Part shown: positions 7,846 to 12,837 of the stretch, piece after piece | Position numbering within the stretch: the first letter of the stretch is position 1 | How the letters are laid out: each line of letters opens with the position of its first letter | Assembly: GCA_018064565.1 (NCBI GenBank) | Contig: JAGHVA010000189.1 | Coordinates: forward strand, 1-12,837 | DNA length: 12,837 nt | Direction of reading: 5' to 3' | Source: Candidatus Colimorpha onthohippi | GTDB lineage: Bacteria; Bacteroidota; Bacteroidia; Bacteroidales; P3 | Translations under genes and position numbers: made by a program | The notes under the pieces: generated by a model | The model's input: only the letters and a program-made list of their open reading frames with translations | What the model was told of the DNA's origin: nothing | Databases searched by the model: none

Positions 7846-9012
7846 CTACAAAACCATCGACACAATCTGCTGGTGCGTCTGCTTTAACTGCTCAAGAGAT
7901 GGCGACTGTATAAACGGGACTTGATTCATTAAACGCTCAACCTCGTCAGGAATAGCCAAAAACGGCAACTCATTGTTAATATAGCGTTGCACAACCACCT
8001 CGTTAGCCGCATTCATTGCGCACGGCACATTGCCACCCTTATCAATAGCATCATACGCTATATCCAGACAACGAAAAGTATCACGGTCTGGTTTTTCAAA
8101 CGTCAAGTTAGGATATTGTGTAAAATCTAATCTTGGAAGATGACTCTCGATACGTTCAGGGAAACTCAACGCATACTGAATAGGGGTTTCCATAGTTGGA
8201 ACACCCAATTGAGCCTTTATGCTACCATCACGATACTGAACCATCGAATGTACTACCGACTGCGGATGCACCAAAACATCGATTTGAGATGCTGGAACAT
8301 CGAACAACCATCTGGCCTCAATCACCTCTAATCCTTTGTTCATCAAGGTTGCCGAATCGATAGTAACCTTACGTCCCATAGACCAATTAGGATGTTTGAG
8401 AGCATCAGCGAGTGAAACTTTCTCCAAATCCTGTCTTGACATGCCTCGAAATGGGCCGCCTGATGCCGTCAGTAAAATTTTATCCACCGCACTCACAAAA
8501 CATTCATGATCTGCGTCCCACTCACCTGACTCGCCCACCATTGATTGAAATATTGCCGAATGTTCAGAATCCACTGGCAAGATAGGGACACCCGACTGGT
8601 TTGCGGCTGCTGTTACCAAAGCACCTGCCACCACCATAGTTTCCTTATTTGCCAATGCGATAGGATGTTTGTATTCAATGGCACGCATGGTAGGCTCCAA
8701 ACCCGCAAAGCCAACAATGGCAGCCACAACCATGTCGATGGTTGACATCTCCATCAAGTCTGCAACTGACTCGGTACCGGCAAAGACTTTGATATCCAAC
8801 GGATCCAACGCCTCCTGAACCTTGAGATACTGACTATCGTCGGCAATAGCAACAGCATTAGGCACAAACTCACGCGCCTGCGCTATCAGTAAGTCTGCAT
8901 TGGAACCAGCACAAAGCACCTCAACCGAATAGCGGTCAGGATTGCGACGAACCACATTGAGTGTTTGCGTACCTATCGACCCCGTGCTACCTAATATGGC
9001 TAACCTCTTCAA
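7846..9012 (-). CDS. dxr: 1-deoxy-D-xylulose 5-phosphate reductoisomerase
   Basis: A 388-residue enzyme that converts 1-deoxy-D-xylulose 5-phosphate to 2-C-methyl-D-erythritol 4-phosphate with NADPH, the first committed step of the MEP isoprenoid pathway. The NADPH loop GSTGSIG is at 8-14. Divalent-metal ligands are D148 and E150 in PVDSEH and E229 in NKGLE. ASGGPFRG (183-190) and the HPNWSMGRK substrate loop (207-215) are intact. Length is typical and all expected motifs are present. The start is TTG at 9012: it places MKRLAILGSTG exactly where relatives begin, and an in-frame TGA lies 15 bases upstream with no ATG between. It sits 22 bp after the M23 gene and 30 bp before rseP, so it is probably cotranscribed with both. 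Confidence 0.97.
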   Translation of the reverse strand: MKRLAILGSTGSIGTQTLNVVRRNPDRYSVEVLCAGSNADLLIAQAREFVPNAVAIADDSQYLKVQEALDPLDIKVFAGTESVADLMEMSTIDMVVAAIVGFAGLEPTMRAIEYKHPIALANKETMVVAGALVTAAANQSGVPILPVDSEHSAIFQSMVGESGEWDADHECFVSAVDKILLTASGGPFRGMSRQDLEKVSLADALKHPNWSMGRKVTIDSATLMNKGLEVIEARWLFDVPASQIDVLVHPQSVVHSMVQYRDGSIKAQLGVPTMETPIQYALSFPERIESHLPRLDFTQYPNLTFEKPDRDTFRCLDIAYDAIDKGGNVPCAMNAANEVVVQRYINNELPFLAIPDEVERLMNQVPFIQSPSLEQLKQTHQQIVSMVL

Positions 9013-9034
9013 AACAACACAACGTCATTACTGG

Positions 9035-10027
9035 TTAAAAAACAAAATATTGATTAGGATCCACAGCCTTCCCATCTATCCACAATTCAAAATGGAGATT
9101 TGACTCGCTTGTGCTTAACGAAGCGGGTACGCCTACCATGGCAATTGGCTCAGCCATGCGAACCCTGTCGCCTTGTCTTTTCAACAATGACGAACAATGA
9201 GCGTAAACCGACATCATATTGCCTGGATGCTGGATAACCAACACATTACCTAAACCCGACACAAAATCAGCAAAAACAACCGTTCCAATATAGATAGACA
9301 CCACCTCGCATCCTTTCATTACCGACAAATCACATCCAAAATGGCGCAATGATTCATTAAACGAAGAGATAACCCGTCCTCGCAAAGGTACAGTTAGCAA
9401 ATTAGATAGCGCATACAACTTGGCTCCCCCGCGACTACCTACACCCCCAACAACGACTGGCGACTTAGACTCATGCTGAGAGATATTTTTTGGTTGCGAC
9501 AAACACCTCTTTGCAGAAGGATCTTGTTCCTCTACATAAAGACGTAACAAACTGTCAGCCCTTGACCGTGAATACTGCGAAGCACTTACACCAAGTGCTG
9601 CCACCGAATCGCTCCAAGCTTCCGCCTCCTTAGCCGAAGGCATCTGCTTACCGCTCAACACATCTTTGATGTTTACCAGCATCCACTCCTGTTGACGCAC
9701 TTTCACTTCCAGCGAGTCGATAACTGCTGCATTACGGTAGGTTTGCTCAACCATCTCCAAATTGGCATACCCTGGAATCAACTCACGCAATGAAGTAAAA
9801 GCGATAAGCAGAAACGTAACCACCACCAATAGTATCACACTGATACCAACGGTAATAAATACGTTTAGGCCAGACAACTGAAAAGAGAATTTCTCTTTCA
9901 ACGTGTGCGTATCGACCACCACAAAACGATGCTTATTATGGAATACATCCTTGAATGGCTGCCAAAAATGCTGCAACTCTGGCCAACGCCGAGTCAAAAC
10001 CCTCTTTATGTAAGATTTAATAGACAA
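9035..10027 (-). CDS. Membrane-anchored M23/LytM-domain protein, probably catalytically impaired
   Basis: A 330-residue protein with a short basic cytoplasmic N-terminus, one membrane helix (about 53-78), a linker with coiled-coil-like sequence (about 85-125), and a C-terminal LytM/M23 domain (about 210-330). Zinc ligands of the family are visible as H229 and D233 (HxxxD in HFGCD) and H312. The conserved YAH histidine is H277. The HxH motif reads N310-L-H312, so the first histidine, catalytic in LytM-type endopeptidases, is replaced by asparagine. The protein may therefore bind rather than cut peptidoglycan, like the degenerate LytM factors that activate amidases; this is inference. The start is TTG at 10027; the next methionine is residue 92, inside or after the membrane anchor, and an in-frame TAG lies 15 bases upstream. 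It opens the dxr-rseP cluster. Confidence 0.88.
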   Translation of the reverse strand: MSIKSYIKRVLTRRWPELQHFWQPFKDVFHNKHRFVVVDTHTLKEKFSFQLSGLNVFITVGISVILLVVVTFLLIAFTSLRELIPGYANLEMVEQTYRNAAVIDSLEVKVRQQEWMLVNIKDVLSGKQMPSAKEAEAWSDSVAALGVSASQYSRSRADSLLRLYVEEQDPSAKRCLSQPKNISQHESKSPVVVGGVGSRGGAKLYALSNLLTVPLRGRVISSFNESLRHFGCDLSVMKGCEVVSIYIGTVVFADFVSGLGNVLVIQHPGNMMSVYAHCSSLLKRQGDRVRMAEPIAMVGVPASLSTSESNLHFELWIDGKAVDPNQYFVF

Positions 10028-10188
10028 TAGTACGGTATCCTAACTATTAGATTTATACGACCTCGTTTTTGTATGAAACGAAAAAGCGAATAGATGAAAA
10101 GCATGATGAATGTCCACCATACAAACTTTTCCACTATTCACTTGTTGTATATCTTCACTCGTCGATAATCACTGCCACTCGCCTGCTA

Positions 10189-12303
10189 CTAATAGAACTT
10201 ATTTCGTTGATCAACGATTTTAGCTTGGTCGCGCAACACCACACTCAACGAGCGAACTTTTTGCATATAACCCTGCTCCATGCCTATACGGATGGCATCC
10301 ACATTGGCATCCTCCATATTCACCATTGAGACCACACTACCCACATACACACCTTGAGCTCCTTGCACTGGGTTCATCAGTTCGCCAGTCTTAGCCGCAG
10401 CAACAGCGCCTAACATCTTGGGTTCCATACCAAACTTTCCGAAATAATAACTGCTGAACGTTACATCAGCAACTGTGTCAACTGCTACGTTCAATTTTGT
10501 TGCTACATCGCTGATAGATTTGGCATTTTTCACAGCCTCACCCGCACGAGCCATCAAGACTTCTGCCTTCTTCTCAATGCGGACTTGATTGTCGATCATA
10601 TCGCGAACCTGGTTCAGTTTAGCATATCCTTTTTCTAAAATATCGCTCAACGCAACAACAACGAACATATTCTCGGACTCAAACACTTGATCTGCCACAG
10701 TGCCAATCTCACTATTCTCATTAAAAGCCCACTGAATGATACTACGGCTATTGGGGATCCCGTTCACGTTCTGCATCATTGCGGTAGCCTGTGTCTGACG
10801 AACCTGCATACTTCCAGCAGCAGCGGCAGCCTTCATCTCGCTTACCGTACGGTTGTTGGCAGCAAAATTGTGAGCTTCGTTAAAAGCAGCACGCACAGTG
10901 CTCTCAGAAGGCACAATCTGCTTGGTAATCAACGCCAAACGATATTTCTTTGTAGCAGGCGTTTTGTCGGTTACTTTCACAATAAAATAGCCCACTTCTT
11001 GTGGATGTTTGTGAACAAAAACACCTCCAATAGGGTTGTTAACAATCTCTTCGTTCAAGAATCCATAACCGCCATCCAACTGCCAATCCATATCACCACC
11101 ATTTTGGGACTTATTGGGGTCATCACTATACGCATTTACAGCTGCCTCAAAAGTCATCTTACCGCTGCGCAGCAAAGCCACAATACTATCTGCCAAATTT
11201 TTGGCTTCTTCGTCCGAACGCAAAATATTGCCGCCCGCCTTTTGATTGAGGATATATATGGCACTTGCACGCAGACTATCTGGACGCACTGCCGTTTTAA
11301 CCACCTTGGCCATCATCCATTGGTTATCCACTATACGAGGAGCGATAAAATCACCTTCGCCCACTTTCGATACCAAAGTATCAATTGTTGGGTTGAACTC
11401 GGAGCTCTTACGATAAGTGGAGTCGTAACTATGGTCAGACTCACTGCTTACAAGATATGGCAATTCTTCAGCATCAATTGTCTGAAACTCGCCCCACACG
11501 CGATCTACATCGGCTTGGATATCTGCCAAATCTTGCTGAGTTGGAACCACATTAAAGACCACCATATCCAGATTGCGAATCTCCTCACGGACGCGAAACT
11601 CTGCTTTATGCTTGTCATAGTAGTTCTGATAATCCTTCTCCGTAACGGCAGCCTCTTCATCCTTTAGATTAGCATACGGCAATGAGACTACATCCACCTG
11701 ACTGGATTTAGACCCGATTGCTGCAACTTGTTTGGCGATAGCCACGGGCATGTAAAAACTTTGAGCTATCAACGACTGGTATTTCTGCTGCAGACGATCC
11801 TTCTTTACCAATTTTTCAGTCTCAATCCACTGCAAACGCATATTGGTATCCAACTGGTCGAAATTGTCAGTAATGTATTTCACCTGATTATAGTCATACA
11901 ATCCAGTTTGAGGATTCGTAAACATTTGACGCAGATAAGGATGTATAAAAGTGCCACCAAACATATCGCTTACCTCACTATTGGAGACAACCATACCGAG
12001 AGCGTCATATTCAGCTCCCATCAAATTGTCTTCAACAATATTCTGCCACACCTGCTCACGAATTTGATAGTCAACGTCCGAAGGAACTTGATCAACACCT
12101 TGTTGACGCTTATAATTCGCTTCAAACTCCTCTGTCTGAGTTGTGAAATATTGATTGGTTATCGTATTTCCGTTGATTACACCTACATCAGGCAAACCGT
12201 TGCGGTTTTTGGTTAAGTCGCCTACGATAAAAGCGATAATTGCGATACCCACGATGGCTACTGCCACCCACGAGTGCTTGCGAATACTTCCAATGATTCC
12301 CAT
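10189..12303 (-). CDS. PpiD/SurA-like membrane-anchored periplasmic chaperone with parvulin domain
   Basis: A 704-residue protein with one N-terminal membrane anchor (about 11-28), a SurA-N-type chaperone domain (about 40-200), a parvulin-like domain (about 341-447), and a second helical/beta chaperone half (about 450-690). This is the PpiD arrangement: inner-membrane tethered and facing the periplasm, assisting folding of exported proteins. The parvulin signature SDDPNKSQNGGDMDW (393-407) is clear. Two histidines normal in active parvulins are absent: the ASHIL position is A348 (RASAIY) and the GYHIIKV position is F440 (GYFIVKV). The family-active cysteine/aspartate position is D395. The domain is therefore likely a non-catalytic chaperone module, as reported for E. 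coli PpiD. The ATG opens the membrane anchor; a -7 promoter element lies about 70 bp upstream. The stop is TAG, followed by 161 bp before the M23 gene. Confidence 0.92.
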   Translation of the reverse strand: MGIIGSIRKHSWVAVAIVGIAIIAFIVGDLTKNRNGLPDVGVINGNTITNQYFTTQTEEFEANYKRQQGVDQVPSDVDYQIREQVWQNIVEDNLMGAEYDALGMVVSNSEVSDMFGGTFIHPYLRQMFTNPQTGLYDYNQVKYITDNFDQLDTNMRLQWIETEKLVKKDRLQQKYQSLIAQSFYMPVAIAKQVAAIGSKSSQVDVVSLPYANLKDEEAAVTEKDYQNYYDKHKAEFRVREEIRNLDMVVFNVVPTQQDLADIQADVDRVWGEFQTIDAEELPYLVSSESDHSYDSTYRKSSEFNPTIDTLVSKVGEGDFIAPRIVDNQWMMAKVVKTAVRPDSLRASAIYILNQKAGGNILRSDEEAKNLADSIVALLRSGKMTFEAAVNAYSDDPNKSQNGGDMDWQLDGGYGFLNEEIVNNPIGGVFVHKHPQEVGYFIVKVTDKTPATKKYRLALITKQIVPSESTVRAAFNEAHNFAANNRTVSEMKAAAAAGSMQVRQTQATAMMQNVNGIPNSRSIIQWAFNENSEIGTVADQVFESENMFVVVALSDILEKGYAKLNQVRDMIDNQVRIEKKAEVLMARAGEAVKNAKSISDVATKLNVAVDTVADVTFSSYYFGKFGMEPKMLGAVAAAKTGELMNPVQGAQGVYVGSVVSMVNMEDANVDAIRIGMEQGYMQKVRSLSVVLRDQAKIVDQRNKFY

Positions 12304-12372
12304 GGTACAAGTATATGATTTTTAGTTTAATATTCAAAAATACCCACTATAGGTTCCACTTCGATAAGTGTG

Positions 12373-12380
12373 CAAAGATA
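12373..12380 (-). promoter_or_regulatory. Candidate -7 promoter element for the PpiD-like gene
   Basis: The minus strand reads TATCTTTG, an exact TAnnTTTG match, giving a predicted start near 12366 and a leader of about 60 bases before the ATG at 12303. No exact TTTG lies at the -33 position (the region reads near TGTTCA), so the element is only partly supported. It is the best promoter candidate upstream of this gene. Confidence 0.55.
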
Positions 12381-12503
12381 CATATTTTTTTGAACATTAT
12401 GGATTTTTTGATTTTGCAGTCCATCGAGATAGATTCCAGACCAAAATTCAACTACTCTTGCAATTGTATGCAAAAATTCTTGAAAAAGCAGATTTGAAAT
12501 CAG
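12381..12503. other. Non-coding stretch upstream of the PpiD-like gene
   Basis: AT-rich sequence with no gene I can support. It holds the upstream part of the candidate promoter region and small inverted repeats, including CAGATT (12489-12494) with AATCTG (12508-12513). A plus-strand frame runs through it into the repeat array, but its translation is repeat-derived and has no recognisable domain. Confidence 0.5.
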
Positions 12504-12737
12504 TTGTAATCTGGACACATATTCCTATAGAAAGGCACTTCGGCAAGAATGCCGAAGGAGTGCAAAATGTTGTAATCTGTGTACAAAAATCTATAAAGGC
12601 ACTTCGGCAAGAATGCCGAAGAAGTGCAAAATGTTGTAATCTGTGTAACACATATTCCTATGGAAAGACACTTCGGCAAGAATGCCGAAGGAGTGCAAAA
12701 TGTTGTAATTTGGACATACATTCCTATAGAAAGACAC
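12504..12737. repeat. Tandem array of three hairpin-bearing repeats plus flanking partial units
   Basis: Three near-identical units start at 12535, 12599 and 12668, spaced 64 and 69 bases, and the third ends about 66 bases later at 12734. Each carries a perfect inverted repeat CTTCGGC-AAGAAT-GCCGAAG (12538-12557, 12602-12621, 12671-12690), extended outward in the first two units by GCACT pairing with AGTGC past a three-base bulge; unit 3 begins ACAC instead of GCAC, so its outermost pair is lost. After the hairpin each unit has TGCAAAATGTTGTAAT and ends near CCTAT-AGAAAG. A truncated unit lacking the hairpin precedes the array (from 12504), and a stub ACAC follows. The stem is invariant while the spacer between hairpins varies. 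It is not a CRISPR array: the spacers are the same sequence, slightly diverged. It looks like a REP-type intergenic element. Confidence 0.8.
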
Positions 12738-12837
12738 AACTTTTAATGAGTACGAAAAAAACAATTAACCTCGCAAAAAATAATGGCAACGATATACTTG
12801 TTGGCACATAATTTGAAAACAACTAAACGAGCAATGC
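12738..12837. other. Right-edge stretch with no identifiable gene
   Basis: The last 100 bases contain only tiny frames. A plus-strand ATG at 12746 opens 21 codons. On the minus strand a frame entering from the right edge ends at TAA (12743-12745), which could be the last 30 residues of an upstream gene; those residues match nothing I recognise. Neither is called as a gene. Confidence 0.4.

Noticed and set aside
10144..10188. In-frame extension of 15 codons after the TAG of the PpiD-like gene (stop-codon read-through)
   Set aside because: The protein ends in a basic/aromatic tail consistent with a natural C-terminus, and the extension has no recognisable content.
10028..10188. Promoter for the M23-dxr-rseP cluster in the 161-bp gap
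   Set aside because: A TTTG at 10125-10122 exists, but the best -7 candidate downstream (TGCTTTTC) misses two consensus positions at short spacing; too weak to annotate.
10687..11667. A 326-residue plus-strand frame antisense to the PpiD-like gene
   Set aside because: It lies wholly inside a well-supported gene, and its composition (rich in H, I, L, S, T) is that expected of an antisense shadow; no motif seen.
12504..12737. CRISPR array
   Set aside because: Repeats are about 64-69 bases with the linking sequence itself repeated, only three units, and no cas genes are present.
12368..12811. A 147-residue plus-strand frame over the hairpin array
   Set aside because: Its sequence is created by the DNA repeat (recurring ECRRSAKCCNL strings); frames are open on the opposite strand too, and no domain or initiation context is visible.

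Overview
The window looks like a piece of a Bacteroidales (Bacteroidota) chromosome. Three things point that way: promoter-like sites match the Bacteroidetes -33/-7 consensus (TTTG and TAnnTTTG), one long secreted protein ends in a type IX secretion (T9SS) type A sorting domain and carries InlB-like B-repeats, and the other proteins resemble Bacteroidales envelope proteins. Names rest on motifs read by eye; no database search or alignment was run. All seven supported genes are on the minus strand, so transcription runs from the right edge to the left edge.

Layout from right to left, in the direction of transcription. 12381-12837 has no convincing gene and holds an array of three hairpin-bearing repeats about 64-69 bp long. 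A -7 promoter element (12373-12380) precedes a membrane-anchored PpiD/SurA-like chaperone (10189-12303). After a 161-bp gap comes a tight group: a LytM/M23-domain membrane protein (9035-10027), dxr of the MEP isoprenoid pathway (7846-9012), the site-2 protease rseP (6400-7815) and an LptF/LptG-family permease (4906-6339). Spacings inside the group are 22, 30 and 60 bp, which suggests one operon. A strong, well-spaced promoter (4833-4863) then starts a separate unit: a T9SS-exported protein of 1150 residues with nine B-repeats (1301-4753). A GC-rich intrinsic terminator (1229-1270) follows, ending two bases before the start codon of an extended SDR oxidoreductase (255-1226). The left edge (1-135) is non-coding and contains short direct and inverted repeats behind another -7-like element pointing out of the window.

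Together the central genes serve envelope biogenesis: folding of exported proteins (PpiD/SurA-like), murein or division-related function (M23), isoprenoid precursors for undecaprenyl and quinones (Dxr), intramembrane proteolysis (RseP) and LPS transport (LptF/G). The large repeat protein is probably displayed on or released from the cell surface.

I found no clear novel defence or mobile system. The most useful leads are the terminator abutting the SDR start codon, the hairpin repeat array upstream of the chaperone gene, the left-edge paired inverted repeats, three TTG starts in one operon, and apparent loss of catalytic residues in the parvulin and M23 domains.
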